From the NCBI GenBank assembly GCA_965199335.1, contig CBDAQZ010000003.1, forward strand, positions 372,001 to 436,000: a stretch of 64,000 nt of DNA. The letters run 5' to 3'. The translations under genes and the position numbers were made by a program. Origin of the DNA: CBDAQV01 sp965199335 (GTDB lineage: Bacteria; Pseudomonadota; Alphaproteobacteria; CALMVH01). The notes under the pieces were generated by a model. It was given only the letters and a program-made list of their open reading frames with translations, was not told the DNA's origin and did no database searches. Shown here in pieces: positions 16,643 through 25,170 of this stretch (its first letter is position 1; every line of letters starts with the position of its first letter).

Positions 16643-18732
16643 CCGGGGCCGCGGCGATGTCGGCCGACTTGCACGAACGGCGTCACACCCATGTCGATAC
16701 GGCAGGCGAACCATCCGCCTGGCTAAAGCTCACACGTCCCTTGCTTGCCGGGCTTGCCTGGAAAGGAAGTGAGCGCGCCCTGTTCGAGGCCCTGCCGGCG
16801 GCGGCGGCGCAGCTGGACATGGAAGGGTTCCGCGACACGGTGGCACGGCTGGGATTCACCAGCAGGATCCGACGGGGAAATCCAAGCGCTCTGGATGTCG
16901 GCTGGCTGCCTGCGATCTGGCTGGACAAGGCGGGCGCGCCCACTCTGCTGGTTACACCGGAAGATCTGGCGGCAGCGCCGAATGCCACCAGGAAAATTCT
17001 ATTGTTCACACCCAGCGAAGCGCCGGTCATCGATCCGACCCCGCCGTCGCTGATAAAGACGCTGAAGCGGTTCCGTCCATTATTGCAGCAATCAATTTTC
17101 CTCAGCCTGATGATCGGCGGAATTTCGCTGGCGCCGACATTCTTCAACATGGCGCTCTACGATCATGTCATCTCGTCAGGTTCGTCGAACGAACTGACGA
17201 TGCTGTGGGTCGGCGTCATGCTGGCCCTGGGTGCCGAAGTCTTCATGCGCCACCTGCGGGCCAAGCGGCTGGCCTATTTCGGGGCGCGCATCGATCATTT
17301 CATCAGCTGCTCGGTATTCGAGAGATTGTTGTTCCTGCCGCCAGCCTTTACCGAACGCGCCTCGGTTTCGGCACAGCTGGCCCGCCTGCGGGATTTCACC
17401 TCGGTACGCGATTTCTTCACTGGCCCGCTGTCTTCGCTATTTTTCGAAATGCCGCTGATCGGCGTCTACCTGGTCGTGATGGCCGCCCTCAGCTCATGGC
17501 TTGCGCTGGTGCCGGTATTCCTGCTGGCGGCCTACGCCATCCTGCTATGGGTAATGAACAGCCGGGTAAAGGAGCTTGCGCGTGCCTCGGCCAATGCCGT
17601 TTCCCTGCGCCACGAATTCCTGCTGGAGACGATGACGCGGCTGCGCGCCATCCGCCTGAGCGGTCTGGAAGCGGTCTGGCAGGAACGCTGGAAACAGGTT
17701 TCGGCCGCAGCCTCTATGGCCAGTTTCCGCGCCGGCTTCACCGCGCAGATCGTCGAGGTTGCCTCCTATGTGCTGATGACTCTTGGTGGCGTCGCAACGC
17801 TGGGCTTCGGCGTCATGGCGGTCATCGACCAGTATATGACGACCGGCGCGCTGATCGCCTCCATGATGCTGATCTGGCGCATCGTCGCGCCCATGCAGCT
17901 GGCCTGCGCCTCGATCACGCGTGTACAGCAGCTGGGGTCGAGTACAAGACAGGTCCAGCGCCTGCTGTCGATGCCGACCGAGTACGATCCCAACATGCCA
18001 TCGGCCCTGCTGATTCCGACGGGCGGCCATCTATCGTTTCACCGCGTGACCATGCGCTATGCGCAGGATGCGGAACCCGCGCTGCTCGGAGTCAGCTTCG
18101 AGGCGAAGCCGGGCCAGATCGTCGCCATCCGCGGCGGCAACGGTTCGGGAAAATCCTCGGTGCTGAAACTGGCGCTGGGATTGTATCAGCCGCAAGGCGG
18201 CAGCGTGCGACTGAATGGCGTCGATATCCGCCAGATCAATCCCCTTACCCTGCGTCAGACGATCACCTATGTGCCGCAGACTGTCGATTTCTTCCCCGGT
18301 ACGCTACGGGACAATCTGTTGCTAGCCTATCCGCTTGCGACCGATGAGGCCTGCATGCAAGCCCTTGAAACCGCCTGCGCGCTCGAGGAGGTCAACCGCT
18401 TGCCCCACGGCCTCGATTCAATTGTTGCAGGCGAAGGCGCGGAAACGATTTCGTTCCTGCTCAAGCAACGGTTGAACCTGGCGCGTTCGTATCTGCGCCC
18501 GGCTCCGATCGTGCTTTTCGACGAAGCGTCCCATTCGCTTGGAAAAGAGAACGATATCGCATTTTCAAGAGTAATTTCTGGATTACGGGGGAAAAGCACA
18601 GTCATAATCGTAACACATCGTGAAGACCACATGCTATTGTCTGACATATTACTTGTTCTCAACAATGGAGAGTTAACACATGCTGGTCCTCCCGATCAGG
18701 TGTTAACCGTTCTTAGAGGTAAGCGCATGTAA
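16639..18732 (+). CDS. Type I secretion ABC transporter subunit 2, atypical signature motif
   Basis: This 697-residue protein has an N-terminal ~130-residue domain in the position of the C39-peptidase-like domain of HlyB; no catalytic Cys-His pair is evident. A membrane domain (about 150-430) and nucleotide-binding domain (about 460-690) follow. Walker A GGNGSGKSS (499-507) is intact, Walker B has catalytic Glu629 (VLFDEASHSLG), and the H-loop His660 is present. The signature is ISFLL (604-608) instead of LSGGQ, though the following KQRLNLAR helix is conserved. Start ATG overlaps the stop of subunit 1. The final ~190 bases are clearly more AT-rich than the rest of the gene. Confidence 0.87.
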   Translation: MTGAAAMSADLHERRHTHVDTAGEPSAWLKLTRPLLAGLAWKGSERALFEALPAAAAQLDMEGFRDTVARLGFTSRIRRGNPSALDVGWLPAIWLDKAGAPTLLVTPEDLAAAPNATRKILLFTPSEAPVIDPTPPSLIKTLKRFRPLLQQSIFLSLMIGGISLAPTFFNMALYDHVISSGSSNELTMLWVGVMLALGAEVFMRHLRAKRLAYFGARIDHFISCSVFERLLFLPPAFTERASVSAQLARLRDFTSVRDFFTGPLSSLFFEMPLIGVYLVVMAALSSWLALVPVFLLAAYAILLWVMNSRVKELARASANAVSLRHEFLLETMTRLRAIRLSGLEAVWQERWKQVSAAASMASFRAGFTAQIVEVASYVLMTLGGVATLGFGVMAVIDQYMTTGALIASMMLIWRIVAPMQLACASITRVQQLGSSTRQVQRLLSMPTEYDPNMPSALLIPTGGHLSFHRVTMRYAQDAEPALLGVSFEAKPGQIVAIRGGNGSGKSSVLKLALGLYQPQGGSVRLNGVDIRQINPLTLRQTITYVPQTVDFFPGTLRDNLLLAYPLATDEACMQALETACALEEVNRLPHGLDSIVAGEGAETISFLLKQRLNLARSYLRPAPIVLFDEASHSLGKENDIAFSRVISGLRGKSTVIIVTHREDHMLLSDILLVLNNGELTHAGPPDQVLTVLRGKRM

Positions 18733-18773
18733 TTATTTGGGCTAGATTGTGAATAACCAGTCCGAGTACAATC

Positions 18774-20105
18774 ATGTTTGAAAAATTCAATAGGTGGATG
18801 GTTGAGCTGCTGCGCCCAAGCCAGGCCCCTGCGGGCCTGACTCAATCAATCGCCCTGCAGGAATCCAGCCTGCCGCACGTGCTGCGCGCAGGGATCATTC
18901 TGATCGGCGCATTCCTGTTTCTGTTCATAACCTGGGCAGGGTTCACCCACCTCGCCGAAGTGACGTCGGCCAGCGGCCAGGTGATTCCCAGCGGATATGT
19001 CCAGTCGGTGCAGCATCTGGAAGGCGGCGTCGTCAAGGAAATCTTCGTGCATGACGGCGACCTGGTCGAAGCGGGCCAGCCCCTGCTGCAACTCGACAAT
19101 ACCAGCGCCGGCGCGGACCTCAACCAGATGCGCGCCCGGCAGGCCGCGTTGCAGGCGCAGGTGCGCAGGCTGCGGCAGTTCGCCGGACGCGGCGCCGGGC
19201 AGGACGGACCACTACAGGACGACGACGACAAGGCGATCCTGAGCAGCATGGAGGAATCGCGCAATAGCCAGCGCCAGGTGCTGCTGGACCAGATCGCGCA
19301 GAAGGAAAAGGAACTGAAATCCCTGACCGCGACGCGCGAGGCGCTGAGCAAGAACGTTGCGCTGATGGACCAGGAAAATGCCATCCACCAGCGGCTGGCT
19401 CAAAAGGGATACGGGTCGGAACTGCTGGCCCTGACCAGCCAACGCGAGCTGAACCAGATGCAGGGCCAGCTCAGCGACGCGGTCAACCAGGAACATCGCG
19501 CCCGCGATGCGATCAACGAAGCGCGCGGACGCGTGCGTTCGCTGAACGCGGACCTGAAACAACAGGCAATGAAGACTCTGGGCGATGTCGAGGCGCAGCT
19601 GACGGAGCTGGACCAGAGCCTTGAGAAATATCAGGAAACTGCGGGTCACAATATGATCACCAGCCCGGTGCGCGGGATCGTGAAGGGTCTGTCCGTTCAC
19701 ACCATCGGCGCCGTCGTCGAACAGGGCAAGGTGTTGCTGGAAATCGTACCTGTCGGTGAGGAATTGAAAGTGGAAGCGATCGTCCAGCCCAACGATGTCG
19801 GCCATCTGTTTCCGAACGAACGTGTGAAGATCAAGGTCTCCGCCTTCGATTATTCGCGCTACGGCAGCGTTTCCGGCCGGCTGGAAAGCGTTTCCGCCAC
19901 GACGTTTCAGGGACAGGACGGGCACTCGTTCTACAAGGCCCTGATCAAGCTGGACCAGGGCTTTGTCGGCAACACGGTCGCCGGCAACCGGATCACTCCG
20001 GGCATGACCGTTCAGGCGGACATCATCACCGGCGACAAGACAATCCTGCAATATCTCCTAAAGCCCATATACGTCGCGGCCGAGGGGGCGTTCCATGAAA
20101 AATAG
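18774..20105 (+). CDS. HlyD-family periplasmic adaptor of type I secretion
   Basis: The 443-residue protein has a short cytoplasmic N-terminus, one membrane segment (about 37-57, IILIGAFLFLFITWAGF), a biotinyl-lipoyl half near GQVIPSGYVQSVQHLEGG, a long coiled coil (about 105-295, rich in Gln/Glu/Leu heptads) and a C-terminal beta domain with the HlyD signature region (IRAPVRGIVKG-like ITSPVRGIVKG, then VQPNDVGHLFPNERVKIKVSAFDYSRYG). It bridges the inner-membrane ABC pair and the outer-membrane factor. It follows the second ABC gene by 41 bases and overlaps the next gene by 11 bases, consistent with a single operon. Confidence 0.93.
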   Translation: MFEKFNRWMVELLRPSQAPAGLTQSIALQESSLPHVLRAGIILIGAFLFLFITWAGFTHLAEVTSASGQVIPSGYVQSVQHLEGGVVKEIFVHDGDLVEAGQPLLQLDNTSAGADLNQMRARQAALQAQVRRLRQFAGRGAGQDGPLQDDDDKAILSSMEESRNSQRQVLLDQIAQKEKELKSLTATREALSKNVALMDQENAIHQRLAQKGYGSELLALTSQRELNQMQGQLSDAVNQEHRARDAINEARGRVRSLNADLKQQAMKTLGDVEAQLTELDQSLEKYQETAGHNMITSPVRGIVKGLSVHTIGAVVEQGKVLLEIVPVGEELKVEAIVQPNDVGHLFPNERVKIKVSAFDYSRYGSVSGRLESVSATTFQGQDGHSFYKALIKLDQGFVGNTVAGNRITPGMTVQADIITGDKTILQYLLKPIYVAAEGAFHEK

Positions 20106-21636
20106 CATGCTGCCGATCATGGCGTGCCTGTTTCTGGGCGCCTGTACGGTCGGCGAAGACTATCAGAAGCCGAAGATGAAATTCAGCGACAGATGGCAGG
20201 CGCTGGTCGCAGCACAAAATCACCCTGCCCCGCCTCAGGGTCAGGCAGCGACGGCCGACGGCATGGTGCAGACGAACGCGGTTATCGTCGCCCAGTCGCC
20301 GGTAGCATCGAACGCCGCGTGGTGGGAACGGTTCAGGGACCCGCAGCTTTCGCACCTGATGGAAAAGGCGAAGGCCGACAACAACGACCTGAAGGTCGCC
20401 CTGGCGCGCATCGTGGAGGCGCGCGGCAATGCCCGCGTCGCCGATGCCTCGCAATTGCCGCAGCTCAATGCCAGCGGCTCGGTGGGCCGCACCGGCGCAC
20501 TGCGCAACACCGCGACACCGCCCGATACCGTCAAGCAGATCGGTATCAGCGGTTCATGGGACATCGACATCTTCGGTGGCGACAGCCGCAGCATAGAAGC
20601 GGCGCTGGCCGAGGTGCAGGCGACCCAGGCCGATCACGACCGTACGCTGCTGACGCTGGTCACCGACGTGGCGACCAACTACATCCAGCTGCGCAGCCTG
20701 CAACAGCAGGCCCGCCTGACCGTCAGGAACCTAGCGATGCAGAACGACACGCTCAAGGTAACGCAGGGCCAGCGCGCGGAGGGATCGATCAGTGACCTGG
20801 AGGTCTCCCGCGCCAAGGCGCAGGTCAGCGGCACCGAGGCCCGCCTGCCGCAGATCGATACGGCGACGGTGGCGGCATTGAACCGCCTGAGCGTATTGAC
20901 CGGCGAAGACCCGACGACTCTGAACGCGGCGCTGGCGGCGCCACAACCGATACCGTTCGTACCATTGGACGTCGTAGTCGATACGCCGATCGCCGCGATC
21001 GAACGCCGTCCGGATATCCAGTCCAGCGAACGACGCCTTGCCGAAGCCACCGCCCTGTCCGGCGCGGCGCTTTCTCAGCTTTACCCCAAGATCAGCCTGC
21101 AGGCTTTCTTCGGTAGCCAGATGTCGCAGGTCTATGGCTATTCGACACCGATAAACGCCACCGCCAGCGTCCTGATGCCGTTGCTCGACTGGGGGCGCCT
21201 GCACGGCCAGATCGATGCGGCGAAGGCACGCCAGCAGGAAGCGTTCTATACCTATCAGCAGACGGTGCTGCTGGCGCTGGAGCAGATCGAGAATGCCCTG
21301 ACCGCTTACATGAACGAACAGAAGCGACAAGGCCTGCTGAGCGCGGCGGCGCAGGAGCAGGGCAAGGCGGCGGAAGTCGCGCGCGAACAATACAAGGTCG
21401 GCGCAACGACCCAGCTGGATTTGCTGACAGCAGAGAACAACCAGCTGGATGCGGATAACGAACTGACTTTGTCCAATGCCGCCCTCGCCACCGATCTGAT
21501 CCAGCTTTACAGCGTTCTGGGCCAGACATGGCAACCAGAACCGGATTCGGCGACCGACAAGCCGGCGGCGCAGCCGGTATCGGCGCATGAAGCGAAGATG
21601 GAAAAAGCCCTGTTCGAGATCGGCTTCAACAACTGA
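20095..21636 (+). CDS. NodT/OprM-family outer-membrane factor lipoprotein
   Basis: The 513-residue protein starts after a GAGGGGG ribosome site and has a lipobox (LFLGAC, Cys17). It shows two outer-membrane-efflux repeats: an N-terminal WWERFRDPQLSHLMEKA segment and a second copy with RRPDIQSSERRLAEA and a long helical hairpin. These are hallmarks of the NodT/OprM/CusC group normally paired with RND pumps, not the TolC/LapE group usual for type I secretion. Its position inside the secretion operon, overlapping hlyD, argues it is the outer-membrane channel of this system. The C-terminus is Ala/Pro-rich and then amphipathic. Confidence 0.9.
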   Translation: MKNSMLPIMACLFLGACTVGEDYQKPKMKFSDRWQALVAAQNHPAPPQGQAATADGMVQTNAVIVAQSPVASNAAWWERFRDPQLSHLMEKAKADNNDLKVALARIVEARGNARVADASQLPQLNASGSVGRTGALRNTATPPDTVKQIGISGSWDIDIFGGDSRSIEAALAEVQATQADHDRTLLTLVTDVATNYIQLRSLQQQARLTVRNLAMQNDTLKVTQGQRAEGSISDLEVSRAKAQVSGTEARLPQIDTATVAALNRLSVLTGEDPTTLNAALAAPQPIPFVPLDVVVDTPIAAIERRPDIQSSERRLAEATALSGAALSQLYPKISLQAFFGSQMSQVYGYSTPINATASVLMPLLDWGRLHGQIDAAKARQQEAFYTYQQTVLLALEQIENALTAYMNEQKRQGLLSAAAQEQGKAAEVAREQYKVGATTQLDLLTAENNQLDADNELTLSNAALATDLIQLYSVLGQTWQPEPDSATDKPAAQPVSAHEAKMEKALFEIGFNN

Positions 21637-21646
21637 CGAGGATGCC

Positions 21647-21991
21647 ATGGAAGACGATGCGGTCGACAAGGAACGCGTGGAAAAATTGAAGCTTATGCTG
21701 GCGGAAAACTATCCCCGCATGGTGCAGAACTTCCTGCACAATACGAAGACCTATATCGACGATGTCGCCAGCGCACTGACCGCAGGAGACCGGACTGCCG
21801 CGATGGCGACCGCGCACAAGATGACATCTAGCTGCGGGCAGTTCGGATTGATCGAGCTACAGCGCCTGGCAAAATCGATCGAGCATTCCGAAGGGCTGGA
21901 CAACGACATGCTGCTTGCCCGCGTCGCCGAACTGAAGCCGGCCTTGGGCGAGGCAACGGAATTTCTGCATGCCCATGGCCTGGCGGCCTAG
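21647..21991 (+). CDS. Hpt phosphotransfer protein
   Basis: The 114-residue all-helical protein carries the Hpt motif AHKMTSSCGQFGL with phospho-acceptor His57. The ATG at 21647 is preceded by GACGAGG; an upstream in-frame ATG at 21587 lies inside the preceding gene and is rejected. It follows the outer-membrane-factor gene by 10 bases, so it is probably co-transcribed with the secretion operon, an unusual place for a phosphotransfer protein. It is tail-to-tail (4-base overlap) with a CheY-like receiver whose gene precedes a hybrid kinase, so the natural relay is kinase receiver to Hpt to receiver. Confidence 0.85.
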   Translation: MEDDAVDKERVEKLKLMLAENYPRMVQNFLHNTKTYIDDVASALTAGDRTAAMATAHKMTSSCGQFGLIELQRLAKSIEHSEGLDNDMLLARVAELKPALGEATEFLHAHGLAA

Positions 21992-22383
21992 GCGACGGCC
22001 CCGCATCGTTTCCATACATCCTGAATCTGACCCGCAAGCTGCATTGGATCGAACGGCTTGGCGATGACCGCGGCGGCGCCGTAGCTGAGATATTCCTTGA
22101 CCTCGCCCGACTGAATGCGGGCCGTCATGAAAATGACCGGCAATGTACGCAGTTCCGGATCGATTTGCATGGCTTTCATGATCGTAGGTCCGTCCATTCC
22201 GGGCATCATGACATCGAGCAGTACGAGGTCAGGCTTTACCTCGCGTATATGCTCGATTGCATCGACCCCCGTCGACCAGGTAAGGACCTCGAATCCGCCT
22301 ACGACCTGGAGGGAGATTTTCGCAACCTCGAGAATATCGACGTCATCGTCCACACATAGTATGCGCTTGAGTTCAGATGGCAT
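21988..22383 (-). CDS. Single-domain CheY-like response regulator
   Basis: The 131-residue protein is a lone receiver: acidic pocket Asp12-14 (CVDDDVD), phospho-acceptor Asp57 (LVLLDVMMPGMDG), Thr near 87 (FMTARI) and Lys near 111 (AKPFDPMQL). There is no output domain. It overlaps the 3' end of the upstream hybrid kinase by 11 bases, so the two are translationally coupled. It most likely acts as the terminal or intermediate receiver in the relay through the adjacent Hpt. Confidence 0.9.
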   Translation of the reverse strand: MPSELKRILCVDDDVDILEVAKISLQVVGGFEVLTWSTGVDAIEHIREVKPDLVLLDVMMPGMDGPTIMKAMQIDPELRTLPVIFMTARIQSGEVKEYLSYGAAAVIAKPFDPMQLAGQIQDVWKRCGAVA

Positions 22384-24790
22384 GGATCCCGCTTTCGTTT
22401 GATTTTATGAGGGACAGAATTGTTTCGACGACTCTGGTTTCGGACATGCGCGATTTCACCATCGCGGCACCGACCAGAAGCTGGATATCCGGTGGGGGTT
22501 CGTTGGCCGACAGGATCAGGACGGGCACCGGACGCCCTGTCCATTCGTCCAGCTCGCTAAGCAATGCCAGACCGTTTCCATCCGGCAAGGCAATGTCCAG
22601 GATAATCAGGGCGAAGGACTTGTTCTGCAGGTGCTGTCTCGCTTCCTGCAGGGTCGGGGCATTGATCAGCTCGGCCCGATCCCCAAGTGCGGTCGACAGT
22701 ACGTTGCTCAGATCGCGGTCATCCTCCACATGCAGCACAAGGGGCTTTATCTCGGACGCGCGTCGTAGGGCGGTGATCAGCTTTTCTGCATCCAGCGGCT
22801 TGGTCAACCAACCCAGGATACCGACAGCATCGCCTTTCAGGTTCTGGCGATTTTCCTCCGCCGTAGCGGAGACGACGACAATAGCCAGATTTGCGGTCGT
22901 CCTGTCCGCGCGCAGCTCGGCAATAAAATCCATACCGTTCTCTTCCGGGAACGTAATATCCAGCGTCATGGCGACATAGTCGTGGAACCTCAGCTTGAAC
23001 CGTGCATCCGCGATGGTCAGGGCGACATCGACCGTAAATCCTGCCGCCTCTATCTGTTTCTTCAGTATCTCGGCGACGGCCTCGCTGTCCTCGCAAACCA
23101 GAACCCTGCGGCCGATCATATCGGGATCGCGCACGATCAGATTGCTCATCGATATGGCAGGGGGAATGAAACCGACCGACGATACCGGAAATTCTATCCA
23201 GAAGGTCGCGCCTTTGCCCGCGGTGGAATCGAAACCGATCTGGCCGCCCATATGGACGACGATCTCGCGCGTGATGTGGAGGCCGAGACCGGTTCCCCCT
23301 TTCTCGCGGCGGACTGAAGAATCGGCCTGCAGGAACTTGCCGAAGATACGGGTGCGGAATTCATCGGGTATGCCCGGCCCGTTATCCTTCACGCTGATGC
23401 GCACCTTGCCGTTATGGACTGCCGTCGTTACCCGGATCGCAGTATGCGAATGCGAAAATTTGGCGGCATTGGACAAGAGATTCGAAAGGACCTGTATGAA
23501 CCTGCTCGTATCGACGCTGATCGTCAGCTCGGGCGGGATCTTTTCCAGAAAGATATCGACATCGAATTCCTGCGCGTAGGCGCGATTGGCATCGACGGCC
23601 TGTCGCATCAATAGCGCCAGGGATTCCGCCTTCATGTCGAAACGCATCTGTCCGGCCGCGATCTTGTCCATGTCCAGGATGTCGTTGATCAGCAGGATGA
23701 GACGCTCTGAGTTCTTGTAGGCTATGTTTATCAATTGCACGATCTGGGGCGGCAGATCCTTGGAAAGTGCGCCCGAGATAAGCCCCAGCGACCCGCGAAT
23801 GGACGTAAGCGGCGTACGCAGCTCGTGGCTGACCACGGAAATGAACTCGCTCTTCACATGATCGAGTTCCTTTCGCCCCGTAATGTCCTGAATCTGGGCG
23901 ATCATATAGTTGGGCGTGCCATCGTTATGCCTGACCAGCGTGACGTTCAGCTGCACCCAGACCGGTCTGCCACTACTATGCAGATAGCGTTTTTCAGAAG
24001 CGAAGGACTGAACTTTTCCAGACAGAAGCAATTGAATATTGTTGAGGCTCTGGGGCATGTCCTCGGGATAGGTAAGTTTCTGGACGTTGGTCTTTAGAAA
24101 TACCTCCCTGTCGTAGTCCAGCAGGCTGCACAAGGCGTCGTTAACTCGGAGCCAGGAACCGTTGGGTGCGACGAGTGCCATTCCGATGGCGGCGCCTTCC
24201 ATTGCCGTCCGGAAGGTTTCCTCACTGGTCTTGAGCGCCTGCTGCTGCTCTTTCTGCTGCGTGATGTCCTGACCGATACCGACATAGCCGATAAGCGTCC
24301 CCTTGCCGTCACGCAGCGGCGTTACGGTCAGAAACCCCGTGAAGCGCGAGCCATCCTTGCGGATGTAGGTCCATTCCCGCCCTTCGGCACCGTCGCGCTT
24401 CGCTCTGAATACAAGCGCCTCGAACCCCGGCGCCACATGGTAGCCGACTTCTTTCGAAAGCGCTGCGGCATGCTGCTCGACTTCATTGTGATCGTGCCAT
24501 ATCGCCGGTGTGTGCTTGCCGATTATTTCGGAAGAGCTGTAGCCTAGAACCTGCTCGGCCGCGGGATTGAAAACCAGGACTATCCCTTCCAGATCGACGG
24601 CAATTATGGTCGATCCGCCGTGAAACAGGACGGCCCTGTTCAATGCCTGGCTATCCCTGAATTTCTTACCCTGATTGTGAGCCCGCAGCACAAGACTTGC
24701 CAGCAACAGTATCAACACTGCCGTAATCAGACCGATGACAGGCTCGACCATGGAAAGAGAGAAATTGTGATCCGCCAGAAATTCGTTCAT
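22373..24790 (-). CDS. Membrane hybrid histidine kinase (TM-PAS-PAS-HisKA-HATPase-REC-REC)
   Basis: The 805-residue sensor has one N-terminal membrane helix (about 15-36) with almost no periplasmic domain. Two PAS domains follow (about 50-178 and 190-308, each ending in a PAC-like GYVGIGQDIT / YMIAQIQDIT). Then come HisKA with His322 (VSHELRTPL), HATPase_c (N box NLLSNAAKF, G boxes DNGPGIP and GGTGLGLHI) and two receivers (Asp611 in LDITFPEENG; Asp732 in LDIALPDGNG). The two receivers and nearby Hpt and CheY genes indicate a multistep relay. It is convergent with the type I secretion operon and divergent from the giant exoprotein gene. PAS domains suggest a redox or small-molecule cue, not identifiable here. 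Confidence 0.92.
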   Translation of the reverse strand: MNEFLADHNFSLSMVEPVIGLITAVLILLLASLVLRAHNQGKKFRDSQALNRAVLFHGGSTIIAVDLEGIVLVFNPAAEQVLGYSSSEIIGKHTPAIWHDHNEVEQHAAALSKEVGYHVAPGFEALVFRAKRDGAEGREWTYIRKDGSRFTGFLTVTPLRDGKGTLIGYVGIGQDITQQKEQQQALKTSEETFRTAMEGAAIGMALVAPNGSWLRVNDALCSLLDYDREVFLKTNVQKLTYPEDMPQSLNNIQLLLSGKVQSFASEKRYLHSSGRPVWVQLNVTLVRHNDGTPNYMIAQIQDITGRKELDHVKSEFISVVSHELRTPLTSIRGSLGLISGALSKDLPPQIVQLINIAYKNSERLILLINDILDMDKIAAGQMRFDMKAESLALLMRQAVDANRAYAQEFDVDIFLEKIPPELTISVDTSRFIQVLSNLLSNAAKFSHSHTAIRVTTAVHNGKVRISVKDNGPGIPDEFRTRIFGKFLQADSSVRREKGGTGLGLHITREIVVHMGGQIGFDSTAGKGATFWIEFPVSSVGFIPPAISMSNLIVRDPDMIGRRVLVCEDSEAVAEILKKQIEAAGFTVDVALTIADARFKLRFHDYVAMTLDITFPEENGMDFIAELRADRTTANLAIVVVSATAEENRQNLKGDAVGILGWLTKPLDAEKLITALRRASEIKPLVLHVEDDRDLSNVLSTALGDRAELINAPTLQEARQHLQNKSFALIILDIALPDGNGLALLSELDEWTGRPVPVLILSANEPPPDIQLLVGAAMVKSRMSETRVVETILSLIKSNESGIHAI

Positions 24791-25170
24791 GGGCCGATGC
24801 AGACTGTGAGCGCTCGCTAATCTTTACAGCCTCAGGGTGGCGCACACAACGGACATGACAACTTTTTCCTTTCCCCAGCCACGGTGGGCGGCAAGGCTGA
24901 CCGATCGCATGCGCCCCCCCGCATTTTAGAAAGGTAAGTTTTTTATTAACCCCCTCCCGACCGTCTCCCCGGATTCATTCAGCAACTATTTACTGCACGC
25001 TTTTATACGCAACGATTTTTGACATACGAAAGAGAGAGGCCTCTGATAATTAAGACAATTTTGAATGAATTTTTTAAATATGTGGTGACGAGGAAGCCAG
25101 AATTTAACGAATCGCGGCGTACTCTAATGAGTAATATCGAGTACCCCAATTGAGAGTATCCACGTTCTCC
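24791..25170. promoter_or_regulatory. Divergent intergenic region upstream of the giant exoprotein
   Basis: About 380 bases between the hybrid kinase and the giant gene, AT-rich from 24930 onward. It has TTTTGACATACG at 25017-25028 (consensus-like TTGACA) and GATAAT at 25045-25050, a 20-base spacing that is longer than usual, followed by AATTAAGA at 25048-25055. The same 12-mer occurs upstream of the fimbrial genes at 54354-54365. No gene is seen. Confidence 0.5.

Noticed and set aside
24900..24960. Poly-C run and nearby T-run as a phase-variable tract
   Set aside because: The C run is only seven to eight bases and lies well outside any coding region or clear promoter spacer, so no effect can be argued.
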